DNA from: Myxococcaceae bacterium
Lineage (GTDB): Bacteria > Myxococcota > Myxococcia > Myxococcales > Myxococcaceae
Reading direction: 5' to 3'
NCBI GenBank assembly: GCA_016793095.1
Contig: JAEUJQ010000043.1
Coordinates: 1 to 64,000, forward strand
Length of the DNA: 64,000 nt
How positions within the stretch are numbered: the stretch's first letter is position 1; the number at the start of each line of letters is the position of its first letter. Both the position numbers and the translations under genes were made by a program. This document shows positions 24,433-33,246 of the stretch, piece after piece. A model generated the notes under the pieces. The model made no database searches. It was given only the letters and a program-made list of their open reading frames with translations, and was not told the DNA's origin.

Positions 24433-24507
24433 ACGAGCGTCACACCGCGGCGTCGGAGCGCAGCGCCCCATCGACGCGACCGCGCAAGGTGTGGTGAAGC
24501 CGTGAGC

Positions 24508-26370
24508 ATGAAGTCTGCCGTCACCGTTCGCTGCTTCCCGTCCGCAGCCGTCCTCGCCGTCGCCGTCACCGCCTGCGCGCCCGCTGTCGAGCCGCCGCAC
24601 CTGCTCTGGAGCGCGGACGCGCAGAGCCTCGACAACCCCTTCCCGGACGAGCGCCTGGTGCAGGAGGGCAGGCTGACGCTGCGACCGAGGTGGTACCAGC
24701 CGTTCCTGCCGAAGGCCGCGGTGACGGCGGCGGCGACGACCTACTTCAAGTCCGTCGGCGCGCAGGCGGAGCGCGAGGTGTCGTCGCTGGGCGCCTTCGG
24801 GGCTACGTTGCTGCTCGCGAACGAGCCGCTCGACGCGAACACGGTGGCGGGCATCGCGGCGCGGCTGGTGCACGGGGACGACGGGACCTGGCAGGTGCTC
24901 GAGCGCACCGTGGCGGTCGAGCACTCGCGGGCGTTCCTCGAGCGACGCGAGCTCCCCTTTCCCGCTGACGCGCCGCACTTCCTGTTCGTGCGGCCAGCGG
25001 TACCGCTGCCGGGTGGGAAGGACGGCCTCCTCGTCATCCTCACAGGCGCGAAGACGACGTCAGGGGTCGCGCTCGGGCGTGGCTTCGGGTGGCATGCCGC
25101 GCGGGGCGACCTCGCGAGCTCGGCGGCGAACGCGCTCGGAGTCGCCGAGGCAGACGTGCTGCTCGTGGTGCCGCAGCGCGCGCCTGACGTGGTGGCGCCC
25201 CTGCGCACGCTGGCGACGTGGGCCCGCGCGAACCCGCCCGCCGTCACCGTTCCGCCGAAGGGTCTCGCCAGCGACTCGACACGCGTGGGGCGCTGGGCCT
25301 CGACGGACGCCGACTGGACCACCCTCGAGCCGCACCTGACGACGCACGCCTTCAGCCGCCCCGCGACGCACGTGGGCCGCGTCGTCCTCGGAGAGCTCGC
25401 CGCCCGCGACGTGCGGGAGCGCGGCGTCTTCAAGCCCGAGTGGGTCGCGAACCCGTCGCTCGCGCCGGTCGTGCCCCTGCGCTTCGTGCTGACGATTCCG
25501 GCGGGGCCGAAGCCCCCGGGCGGCTGGCCGGTGGTGATGGGCCAGCACGGCGTCGCCGGGCGCAACACGCCGAGAGACGGGTCCACCGACTCGTACTGCC
25601 TCAACCTCGCCGAGGCGCTCGCGGCGCGGGGCCTGGGCTGCATCGGCATCGACGCGCCCGACCACGGCAGCCGCGGCGCCTTCACGAGCTTCTTCGACAT
25701 GAGCGACCTGCCGGTGGTGCGCGACCGCATGCGCGAGATGGTGTTCGACCTGCTGCAGGTGGAGGCGGCGGTCGTCACCATCGACGTGGACGGCGACGGC
25801 ACACCCGACGTGAGGCCCGAGGTGCGGTACTTCGGCAACTCCCTGGGCGCCATCATCGGCACCAGCTTCGTCTCGGTGAGCAACCGCGTGTCCAGCGCGA
25901 TGCTGAACGTGCCCGGTGGCGGGCTCTGCAACCTCATCACCAGCCCCAACCTGCAGGACCTCATCGGCCTCCTGGTGGCAGCGCAGACGGGCCTGGGCTT
26001 CAACACCCCCGAGTACGTCGCGTCGTTCCCGCTCTTCCGCGCGGCCGCCCAGCCCTTCTTCGACCCGGGAGACCCCATCAACCTCGCAGGCTCGATGCGC
26101 CCCGAGGTGGCCGTGCTGCTGCAGTCAGGCAAGGGCGACCGCATCGTGCCGTACGAGACAGGCGTCGACCTCGCGAGAGCGCTGAAGCTGCCCGACATCG
26201 CCGAACGGCCTCAGCGGCGCGCGTTCACGGGCGTCGATCCTGCGCGCTACCTGTCGCCCGCGTCCGTCGCCACGTACAACGGCCACAACGTGATGTGGGA
26301 CTTCGAGCCGGTGCGCGAGCAGGCGCTGCGCTTCCTCGCGTCAGATGGCGCCGAGCTGACCCAGCCGTGA
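24508..26370 (+). CDS. Secreted alpha/beta-hydrolase lipoprotein
   Basis: 620 residues from the ATG at 24508 (GGTGAAG lies 8 bases upstream; a GTG 6 bases earlier is possible). A lipoprotein signal ends at AVTACAP. The N-terminal half (NPFPDERLV onward) resembles the N-terminal domain of bacterial virulence-factor lipases. The C-terminal alpha/beta-hydrolase core has WPVVMGQHGVAGRN, DAPDHGSRG and the nucleophile elbow GNSLGA, with a late His in NGHNVMWDF as candidate catalytic His. It probably hydrolyses esters outside the cytoplasm. A paralogue lies at 31088-33061 on the other strand. Confidence 0.85.
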   Translation: MKSAVTVRCFPSAAVLAVAVTACAPAVEPPHLLWSADAQSLDNPFPDERLVQEGRLTLRPRWYQPFLPKAAVTAAATTYFKSVGAQAEREVSSLGAFGATLLLANEPLDANTVAGIAARLVHGDDGTWQVLERTVAVEHSRAFLERRELPFPADAPHFLFVRPAVPLPGGKDGLLVILTGAKTTSGVALGRGFGWHAARGDLASSAANALGVAEADVLLVVPQRAPDVVAPLRTLATWARANPPAVTVPPKGLASDSTRVGRWASTDADWTTLEPHLTTHAFSRPATHVGRVVLGELAARDVRERGVFKPEWVANPSLAPVVPLRFVLTIPAGPKPPGGWPVVMGQHGVAGRNTPRDGSTDSYCLNLAEALAARGLGCIGIDAPDHGSRGAFTSFFDMSDLPVVRDRMREMVFDLLQVEAAVVTIDVDGDGTPDVRPEVRYFGNSLGAIIGTSFVSVSNRVSSAMLNVPGGGLCNLITSPNLQDLIGLLVAAQTGLGFNTPEYVASFPLFRAAAQPFFDPGDPINLAGSMRPEVAVLLQSGKGDRIVPYETGVDLARALKLPDIAERPQRRAFTGVDPARYLSPASVATYNGHNVMWDFEPVREQALRFLASDGAELTQP

Positions 26371-26383
26371 GAGCGGCCGGCGG

Positions 26384-26974
26384 TCAGCCGTCGATGGCAC
26401 AGACGTCGACCCACCGGACGAGCGCGTCAGCGCTGGCGACCGGCGTCGTGACGCTGTCGGTGTAGTGCGCCTGGACCTGGACTCCATCGACGGTCCACTC
26501 GTCGTAGCTGATCAGCGGAGCATCGACCGGGACCGCGCCCGTCCCCCACAACCACGTCTCGCGCGGAGCCGGCAGGTGGCCGAGCAGCTCACGTCTCAGA
26601 CGAAAGGCGAGCCCGAAGGGCACGTCCCTGAACTGCCGGTGCACGTACTGGGCGCGCGAGCGGGCTGGGCAGCGAGCCGTCGCGACGCCCTCGCCGTAGA
26701 GGCACACCATCCACACCTCGAGCGGCGCGCCGCGCTTCCCGCCACGGGGCTGCAACGCGAGGTCGAAGCCCGCCTCGCGCGCGACGATGAGCCGGCCCTG
26801 CGCCTTCTGGGGAACGAAGAGCGTGCCGGCGCGGCGGAGCACGGCCTTCACGGCCCCGTCGTCCAGTGGCCGCCCCAGCACCTTGCGCAGCGGTGAGAAC
26901 GGCACGTCGTGTCGCTGGGCGCTTCGGGGCTTCGTCCTCGTACGTCGCTTTGCCGGCGGCTTCGGCGTTGCCAT
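26384..26974 (-). CDS. Uncharacterised protein with basic N-terminus
   Basis: 196 residues from the ATG at 26974. The first 25 residues are Lys/Arg/Pro-rich (KPPAKRRTRTKPRS). The rest is a compact mixed domain with several Trp and motifs such as GRLIVAREAGFDLAL and WLWGTGAVPVDAPL. No signal peptide, membrane helix or known domain is seen. Base composition matches its neighbours. It is convergent with the hydrolase lipoprotein and divergent from the metzincin gene. Confidence 0.7.
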   Translation of the reverse strand: MATPKPPAKRRTRTKPRSAQRHDVPFSPLRKVLGRPLDDGAVKAVLRRAGTLFVPQKAQGRLIVAREAGFDLALQPRGGKRGAPLEVWMVCLYGEGVATARCPARSRAQYVHRQFRDVPFGLAFRLRRELLGHLPAPRETWLWGTGAVPVDAPLISYDEWTVDGVQVQAHYTDSVTTPVASADALVRWVDVCAIDG

Positions 26975-27030
26975 GACGCGCGAGGATGCTGCCCTGCAGG
27001 AGCGCGAACAAGGAGGGTGGCCAGAAGGCG

Positions 27031-27058
27031 TTGTGGCGCTGTCGCACACAGGTACACT
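27031..27058 (+). promoter_or_regulatory. Candidate sigma70-type promoter for the metzincin gene
   Basis: TTGTGG (27031-27036) and TACACT (27053-27058) are separated by 16 bases and lie 33 bases before the GTG start at 27091. The -10 element is good, the -35 is a partial match. The position between divergent genes fits. Confidence 0.35.
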
Positions 27059-27090
27059 CGACCGGCTCCGACAGCAGCTGGGAGGGCCTG

Positions 27091-28884
27091 GTGCGAGCAG
27101 CCATTCTGACGCTGGTGTTGGCCACAGCGTGTGCCGTCACGCCCCGCTCACAACAGCAGGAGCGCGTTCGCTCGCTGATGCCAGCGACCGTCGAGCGGTC
27201 GGCGGTGTCGCAGGTCACCTCCATCGTGCTGCGGGTTCGCGCGAGGGTCGCCGAGGACTACCGGAGCCAGGTGCTTCACCCCGAAGAGACCATCTCGGCG
27301 CAGGTCGCGCGGCTCAACGAGTACACGGAGCCGGCGATGGGCGTTCGCCTCGAGCTGACCGAGGTGCGGCCGTGGACGCACCGCGCCGGGCAGAACCTCA
27401 CCGAGTCTCTCGGCGCGCTCGAGACCTTCGATGCAGGCGACGACGTCGACCTCGTGCTCGGCTGGGTGTCAGGGCTGACGGTGGTGGAGCTGAGCCTGGA
27501 CAAGCTCGGCGTCGCCAGGCTCGGAGGTCGGCATGCGGTGCTCCGCGCCGTGGACGATCGCGCCGAGGCAGAGGCCTTCAAGCGCGCGTTCACCGCGCTC
27601 GACCTGGACGAACGCGAGGACTTGAGCCGCGCTCGCCGCCGCCACAAAGAGACGACGTTGCTGCTCCACGAGTGGGCGCACACGCTCGGCGCGCCGCACG
27701 ACGGCCACGAGAGCGGCTGCCTCTTCCCCATGTACACCGAGCAGCAGGCCGGCTTTCACCCGGACACGGTGCGGGTGCTGGCGACGCTCGCAGAGGTGCA
27801 GCACGAGCGGCCACGACCGGCGCGGGCGGCCGCCCGGGTCCGGGACGCCCTCGACGCAGCACGCCCTGGCTTGTTCATCGCCTCGGAGCTCGCCACGTGG
27901 CGAGAGGCGCTCGACGCTCGCGCCAGGAATGCACCTGAGGCCGGGGGCTCCGTGCTCGCTCCCGCGCAGTCGAACCCGAGCCTCGAGGCGGTGCGCGAGG
28001 CGCTCCGCGCCGGCAACCCGACCCGCGCGCGCGCGCTGTTGGAGCCACTGCTCGCGTCGGGCGACCCGGTGGCCCTCGAGCTGGCGTGCGTGCTCGACCT
28101 GCAGACCGACCCGAAGACGGCCGTCCCCACCTGCCGACGGGCGAGCGAGACCCCGAACGCCTCAGGCGACGCCTTCGTCCGGCTCGCAGCGGCGGCCCTG
28201 GCGGCGCAGCAGCCCGAGACGGGCCGTCCTGCCCTCGCCACCGCGTATCAGCGACTCCTGCAGCAGTCCGCGGCTTCTCCCGAGGCGTGGCTCAGGTTCG
28301 TCCAGGTCGCGCAGTCTGCGTCGTGCCTGACGTTGGTGGAGCAGGCGGCCCCACGGCTCGCCAACGCGGCCGACACCACCTCGGTCTTGAACTGGGCGCG
28401 CTCGACGCGGCGCTGGGTCGGGTTGAGCTCGACCGTGCGGACGAAGAGCGAGCCCTGCGAAGGAGCGTTCGTCGAGACGTTCAGGACGGCGGAAGCTGCA
28501 CTCCAGGAGCGTCGCTTCACACCCGTCGCGCTGGCGGTCGTTCGCCTGAAGGACGAGGCGGCAGGTGCGGCCGGCCCGCTGGTGCTCGAGTGTGAGCGGG
28601 CCTTCATGCAGGGGCAGCTCGCCCTCGCGCAGATCCGATGTGGCGCGGCGCTCAGCGCCGACCCCGAGGCCACCCTCGCGCACTACCTCCTCGGCCTCAT
28701 CCACGAGGTGCTCAACGAGGTGCCTCGCGCCATCAAGCGCTATGTGCGCGTCGTCGAGCTCGACGACTCCGTTCGTGACGCGTGGGCTCGCCTGGGCGCC
28801 GCCTACCGACGCACACGGAACGCGGGCGCCCTGAAGGACCTCTCAGACCGCTACCAGGCCCGGTTCGGGCAGCCGCTGCGTTGA
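27091..28884 (+). CDS. Lipoprotein: metzincin-like protease fused to TPR region
   Basis: 597 residues. The GTG at 27091 has GGGAGG just upstream and yields a lipoprotein signal (ILTLVLATAC, Cys14). Residues 193-204 read HEWAHTLGAPHD, a zinc-binding HExxHxxGxxH motif, with a candidate Met-turn at Met214 (CLFPMYTE), which together mark a metzincin-type metalloprotease. The C-terminal half (about 310-597) is helical with TPR-like repeats (LAHYLLGLIHEVLNEVPRA, AWARLGAAYRRTRN). The protease is anchored in the envelope; substrate unknown. The fusion of the two parts is uncommon. Confidence 0.85.
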   Translation: MRAAILTLVLATACAVTPRSQQQERVRSLMPATVERSAVSQVTSIVLRVRARVAEDYRSQVLHPEETISAQVARLNEYTEPAMGVRLELTEVRPWTHRAGQNLTESLGALETFDAGDDVDLVLGWVSGLTVVELSLDKLGVARLGGRHAVLRAVDDRAEAEAFKRAFTALDLDEREDLSRARRRHKETTLLLHEWAHTLGAPHDGHESGCLFPMYTEQQAGFHPDTVRVLATLAEVQHERPRPARAAARVRDALDAARPGLFIASELATWREALDARARNAPEAGGSVLAPAQSNPSLEAVREALRAGNPTRARALLEPLLASGDPVALELACVLDLQTDPKTAVPTCRRASETPNASGDAFVRLAAAALAAQQPETGRPALATAYQRLLQQSAASPEAWLRFVQVAQSASCLTLVEQAAPRLANAADTTSVLNWARSTRRWVGLSSTVRTKSEPCEGAFVETFRTAEAALQERRFTPVALAVVRLKDEAAGAAGPLVLECERAFMQGQLALAQIRCGAALSADPEATLAHYLLGLIHEVLNEVPRAIKRYVRVVELDDSVRDAWARLGAAYRRTRNAGALKDLSDRYQARFGQPLR

Positions 28885-28975
28885 CGGAGAATCGATGTCG
28901 AGAGCTGAGCACGTCAGGAAAGTCTGGGGCGCAGCACCTTGTCGCTCATCAACCGGAGCTGTGAGCTGGTCACAT

Positions 28976-28996
28976 CGGTTCACACCAGCTGAACCG
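28976..28996. other. Perfect inverted repeat in intergenic region
   Basis: CGGTTCA (28976-28982) and TGAACCG (28990-28996) form a 7-bp stem with a 7-base loop, 91 bases after the metzincin-TPR gene and 80 bases before the Gly-linker lipoprotein. An overlapping second pair, AGCTGGT (28964-28970) and ACCAGCT (28984-28990), would give an alternative hairpin. It could be a terminator without a T-run or an operator. The rest of the 190-base gap shows nothing clear. Confidence 0.4.
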
Positions 28997-29076
28997 TAAA
29001 GAGCCCTCACGTCTCCAGCGATCTTCCGCAGTTCGCGCCACAACCCGCTGGCATGTGCGGTGCTGACGGTGCGTGT

Positions 29077-31068
29077 ATGCAAGCGCTCAGACTCGTCGTC
29101 CTCTCGCTCACATGCCTCCTCGCGGCGTGCTCCGGGCCTCCCGGTCCCGACGACGGACAGGGCGGCGGTAGTGGAGGTTCAGCGAGTGGAGGCCAGGCAG
29201 GTGGCAGCTCAGCCGGCCCGGGAGGCGCAGCCGGTGGCAGCGCGGCGGGTGGTGTGGCGGGTGGAGACGGGGGCGGAGGGGTGACCAGTGGCGGCTCGGC
29301 GGGTGGACTGTCTGGTGGCGGGGCTGGCGGGGGCGTCGTCGACGCGGGTGCGCCCGTCGACCTGTGTCCGGCGGCGGAGGCGCGCTGTGTGGGCTCCGAC
29401 CGCCGGCGCTTCTGCGGCGCGACGCCCGGCGGCCTGCGCTGGCTCGACGAGACGTGCCCTGCCGGCAGCGGCTGCGTCCGAGGCGCGTGCGCACAGGGCG
29501 CGTGCAGCGACGAGTGTGATCTGGGCACGAGGGACGGGGGCCGCAGCTGCCAGCTCTACGACCTGACCGCCCGGGCGTGGGTGATTCCCGACGCCGGCGC
29601 CTCGCTGCACGACCGCGCGCGCGACTACAACCGGTGGCTGCGGCGCGACGGCATGCGCCCCGGCAGCGTCGGCAACGCGCGCTACTCCGACCCGCCGACG
29701 TACTCGAACATCACGCGCGTCGACGGCATCGGAGACTCTGCGCTGTGGACAGGCACGTACCTCGCGGCCGAGGCGCTGCGGCTGCAGGCCACCGGAGCGC
29801 CTGACGCGCGCGCGAACGTGCGCTCCCTCGTCGAGCGCGTGCACCTCCTCATGGCGGTGAGCGGCGCGCCCGGCAACCTCGCGCGCTACGCCAAGCTCAC
29901 CAGCTTCACCCCGCCCTTCAGCCTCGGCGACCACGACTGCTCGAACCGGCGCGTGCACTGCGACATCAGCTTCGGGGGCGCTCGCTACGACTACATCGGG
30001 CACGTCAGCCGCGACCAGTACCAGGGCGTGATGCTGGGCTACGCGCTCGCGTGGGACGCGCTCGGCAGCGAGGACCAGGCGCTCAAGGACCTCATCCGCG
30101 CCGACGTCGTCACCTTCGTGAAGGAGCTGATGACGGAGCGCCGCATCGCCCTCTCCATCACCCTCAACGGCGTCACCATGCCGACGACGATGGTGAACGC
30201 GCGCTTCATGACCGTGAACCCCGCCGAGCTCACCAACGGGGCCCTCACGCTCTCAGCCTCGACCAGCGGCGGCGGCGACGGCGAGATGTGGGGCTTCCAG
30301 GAGTTCTACCCGGACCTCGCGCACCTCGTGCGTGAGGTGCCTGGCCTGTCGTGGGTGCCGTCGATTCCCCGCGCCTCGAGCGCCATCATGCTCGCCTCGT
30401 TCTTCCAGGTGGCGTTGCACATGACCGGGAACGACCCTCGCGTCGCCGCCGACCACGCCGCCATCTCCGCGTACTACACGAGCCGCACCGGAACCGGCGG
30501 CAACGTCACCCAGTGGCTCGCCGTCGCGCAGCAGTGGACGGCAGGGACCGGGTGCAACCAGACCTATTACGCGAACAACATCATGATGGAGCCCCTCTAC
30601 AACCTCGCGCGCCTCGAGACCGACCCGGGACGCCGCGCGACGATTCATGGAGCCCTCTTCACCAACCGCATCTGGCCGGCCTTTCTGAACGCCAAGAACC
30701 CGTTCTTCTCGTTCATCTACGCGGGCACGGTGAGCGGGGTCGCGCCGGCGGTCACCACCTCGGCGACGCAGCAGCTGGCCCAGTTTCCCCCGCCGCCGCG
30801 CGTCTACCGCCCGGTCGACCTGCGCAGCGACCCGCGCTACCCGCGTGACGGCAGCTGCCCCGACCAGCTCATGCACTCGATGGCGGTGGACGTCGGAGAG
30901 CGCGTCGTGTCCGACTTCATCTGGCAGCGGGACCCGTGGCAGCTCTACGACGCGGGCGACCTGCAGCAGACCGCGCCAGGCGTCGATTACCTCGTCGCTT
31001 ACTGGCTTGGCCGCAAGCATGGCTTCATCACCGACGACACACCAGGCAAGTGCCTGCGGCTGCGCTGA
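29077..31068 (+). CDS. Large Gly-linker lipoprotein with unknown C-terminal domain
   Basis: 663 residues. A lipoprotein signal (LRLVVLSLTCLLAAC) is followed by a linker of about 75 residues built of GGS/GGA units, then a Cys-rich stretch (about residues 95-150, 10 or more Cys) and a large globular domain of about 500 residues with no family I recognise. Its segments include RVDGIGDSALWTGTYLAAEA, FGGARYDYIGHVSRDQYQG and LGRKHGFITDDTPG. The many aromatic and Asp/Arg-rich helices suggest an alpha/alpha barrel of the glycan-processing kind, which is only a guess. ATG 29053 is an alternative start. Confidence 0.8.
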   Translation: MQALRLVVLSLTCLLAACSGPPGPDDGQGGGSGGSASGGQAGGSSAGPGGAAGGSAAGGVAGGDGGGGVTSGGSAGGLSGGGAGGGVVDAGAPVDLCPAAEARCVGSDRRRFCGATPGGLRWLDETCPAGSGCVRGACAQGACSDECDLGTRDGGRSCQLYDLTARAWVIPDAGASLHDRARDYNRWLRRDGMRPGSVGNARYSDPPTYSNITRVDGIGDSALWTGTYLAAEALRLQATGAPDARANVRSLVERVHLLMAVSGAPGNLARYAKLTSFTPPFSLGDHDCSNRRVHCDISFGGARYDYIGHVSRDQYQGVMLGYALAWDALGSEDQALKDLIRADVVTFVKELMTERRIALSITLNGVTMPTTMVNARFMTVNPAELTNGALTLSASTSGGGDGEMWGFQEFYPDLAHLVREVPGLSWVPSIPRASSAIMLASFFQVALHMTGNDPRVAADHAAISAYYTSRTGTGGNVTQWLAVAQQWTAGTGCNQTYYANNIMMEPLYNLARLETDPGRRATIHGALFTNRIWPAFLNAKNPFFSFIYAGTVSGVAPAVTTSATQQLAQFPPPPRVYRPVDLRSDPRYPRDGSCPDQLMHSMAVDVGERVVSDFIWQRDPWQLYDAGDLQQTAPGVDYLVAYWLGRKHGFITDDTPGKCLRLR

Positions 31069-31090
31069 CCGCTCAGGCCTCCGGCGGTCA
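31066..31090. terminator. Hairpin spanning both stop codons of convergent genes
   Basis: TGACCGC (31066-31072) and GCGGTCA (31084-31090) are perfect 7-bp arms with an 11-base loop. The left arm begins with the stop of the plus-strand gene and the right arm ends with the stop of the minus-strand gene, so one hairpin could serve both directions. There is no T-run. Confidence 0.45.
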
Positions 31091-33061
31091 GTGACAGGGC
31101 GTCGTGCGGGGCGCAGGCGCCACGACGCGTGGACCCGATGGCGTCCCCACTCCGCCGAGGAAACACTCGACCTGGTGCTGCACGTCCTCGCGGTCGAACA
31201 CCACGTAGTGGCCCAGGTCGAACGGCGTCTGCGACTGAGAGCCCCCGACCGTCACGCCGTTCACGTTGCCGCCGATGGGGAACGCGGCGCGCACCGGCAA
31301 CCCGGCGAGCGCGAGCGCGTCGGTCGAGGTCGGGTCGAACACCTCGCCCGCCTGGGTGACGCCGAGCTGCACCGCGACCGCCGTCTGCGCCCACGGGTGA
31401 AAGTAGCCGTCGATGACGCCCTGGGGGAGGAACGCCGCGTGCGCCTGCTTGCCGGGCAACGGCTCCCGCGCGACGTGCCGCGCCTTCGCGCTCGGGTCGG
31501 TGAAGTCCCACAGGCTCTGGAACGCGTGGAGCAGCGGGTGCGCGCGATCGATGAGCTGCGTTCCCTCGAAGCCCAGCAACTGCGAGACGAGCTCCTGCAG
31601 CCTGACCGGGTACGTCGTCGAGGTGGCGATCTCGAGCAAGAGCGCGCCGGCGCCAGAGAAGACGTACGCCTGGATGCGGGGGTCCACGCTGGCCACGGGG
31701 ATGCCGATGGTGCTGCCCATCGAGTGGCCCATCGCGGTCAGCCTCGTCAGGTCGACGCGCGCCACGCCGCCAGCCGTCTGCGCAGTGACGCCGGTGGCGA
31801 GCAGCCGCGTGAGGTGCTGCACCTCCATCGCCGAGACCTGCATGTTGTCCACGCTCGAGTCGACGTCGCCGAAGACGTCGTACAGCATGCGGCCGGTGGT
31901 GTCGGGCGGGCTCTCGCGATCGCCGTGGAGCGGGAAGTCGAAGCCCATCACCGCGACGCCCTTCGCCGCGAGCCAGTCGGCGGGGCCGGTGTTGAGCGGC
32001 GGCTCGCCCTGCTTGTCGCGCGTCGTCGTGGGTGCGAGCGGCCCCCGGTCCATGCCCTCGCGATACTCGCCCCCGCTGCCGTGCAGGTAGAGCATCACCG
32101 GCCAGCCACCGGGCGGCATGGGCGTCTTCGGCACCGACAGCGACAGCCGCACCGACTGCGTCCCCTGCTGCACGGGGGTCTCACCGTCCGCCGCCCAGAC
32201 GATGCGGCCGCGCCCCGGCTTCGGGCCGCTCTGCACGTGCGGCACCCGGTACCGGGCGACGTAGAGGTCGAAGCGGGGAGCGCGCTCGAGCAGCGAGAAC
32301 GGCTCCTCGAGCGTCGGCGTGGGGAGCGTCTCGACCCACCGCGAGAGCCTCGTCAGCGCGGCCATCGGATCGATGGTGGTGAACACCGTCGCGCCCACGA
32401 CCCGACGGCGGTCGAGGCGCTTCGCGTCCAGGAAGGCCCTGAGCGGCTCCAGCGCCTGCGTCGCCTGCGGGTTCGCGTCCTTCGTGGTCTCGAACGCGGC
32501 GTGGAACGCCTCGGAGCGGTCGAGCGGCTGGCCACTGGCGTCCTTCACGCGGTCGGTCACCACCACCGCGTAGGTCGTCTTCGCGCGGCGGGTGAAGCCG
32601 GCGACCGGAACCACCGCGAGCAGGTTCGCCGGGCGGAACGGGGCTGGCTCGACGGTGAAGCCCACCTCGAGAGGAAAGCGCCTGCCGTAGTCGGGTGAGC
32701 CCTGCGTCACGTCCACGAAGAAGACGCTCGCGTCGTCACGCAGCGAGGCCTCGGGTGACGGCAGCGTGGCGGCGTCGATGGCGCCCGAGAGGGGGAAGAA
32801 GGCGCCGGCGTTCACGCCCCACCCGTCCACCCGCGCGTCGATGGCGGTGAGCCATGTCGTCACCAGCTGCGAGCGCATGCCGGGCCAGCGATCGAGGTTG
32901 AAGGTGCCGTCGGCCTGGCGCCTCAGCTCGGACGGCAGCGGAGCGCTCCAGAAGTCGCGCCCGCCCGGCTCGAAGACGACGCGGGTGGCGCGGGGCACGA
33001 AGACGTCCGGTGGCTGACAGGCGACGAGGCAGAGGCACAGCGTGAAGGCGACGCGACCCAT
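31088..33061 (-). CDS. Secreted alpha/beta-hydrolase lipoprotein (paralogue)
   Basis: 657 residues from the ATG at 33061, giving a lipoprotein signal (FTLCLCLVACQP). The N-terminal half resembles the virulence-lipase N-terminal domain (GTFNLDRWPGM, DASVFFVDVTQG). The C-terminal hydrolase has WPVMLYLHGSGGEYREG (oxyanion region), DFPLHGDRES, the nucleophile elbow AMGHSMGSTIGIP and a late His (LGHYVVFDRE). It shares layout with the lipoprotein at 24508-26370. Probable extracytoplasmic esterase or lipase; substrate unknown. Confidence 0.85.
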   Translation of the reverse strand: MGRVAFTLCLCLVACQPPDVFVPRATRVVFEPGGRDFWSAPLPSELRRQADGTFNLDRWPGMRSQLVTTWLTAIDARVDGWGVNAGAFFPLSGAIDAATLPSPEASLRDDASVFFVDVTQGSPDYGRRFPLEVGFTVEPAPFRPANLLAVVPVAGFTRRAKTTYAVVVTDRVKDASGQPLDRSEAFHAAFETTKDANPQATQALEPLRAFLDAKRLDRRRVVGATVFTTIDPMAALTRLSRWVETLPTPTLEEPFSLLERAPRFDLYVARYRVPHVQSGPKPGRGRIVWAADGETPVQQGTQSVRLSLSVPKTPMPPGGWPVMLYLHGSGGEYREGMDRGPLAPTTTRDKQGEPPLNTGPADWLAAKGVAVMGFDFPLHGDRESPPDTTGRMLYDVFGDVDSSVDNMQVSAMEVQHLTRLLATGVTAQTAGGVARVDLTRLTAMGHSMGSTIGIPVASVDPRIQAYVFSGAGALLLEIATSTTYPVRLQELVSQLLGFEGTQLIDRAHPLLHAFQSLWDFTDPSAKARHVAREPLPGKQAHAAFLPQGVIDGYFHPWAQTAVAVQLGVTQAGEVFDPTSTDALALAGLPVRAAFPIGGNVNGVTVGGSQSQTPFDLGHYVVFDREDVQHQVECFLGGVGTPSGPRVVAPAPRTTPCH

Positions 33062-33246
33062 GGGACGCGCGTACGTGGTGCGAACCGACGAAGGAAGCGT
33101 CGCGCGCCCATTCCGCACGCTCGGTTTGTGGCCCCGTCGGACGCCTTCACACCGACGGTGGGCGGCGGTGCAACGCGCGGCCTTCACGGGTCGTCCCGCG
33201 CAGGAGAGCACCGCGGCGATGGCGGGCACTCACGGGGCACCCCACC

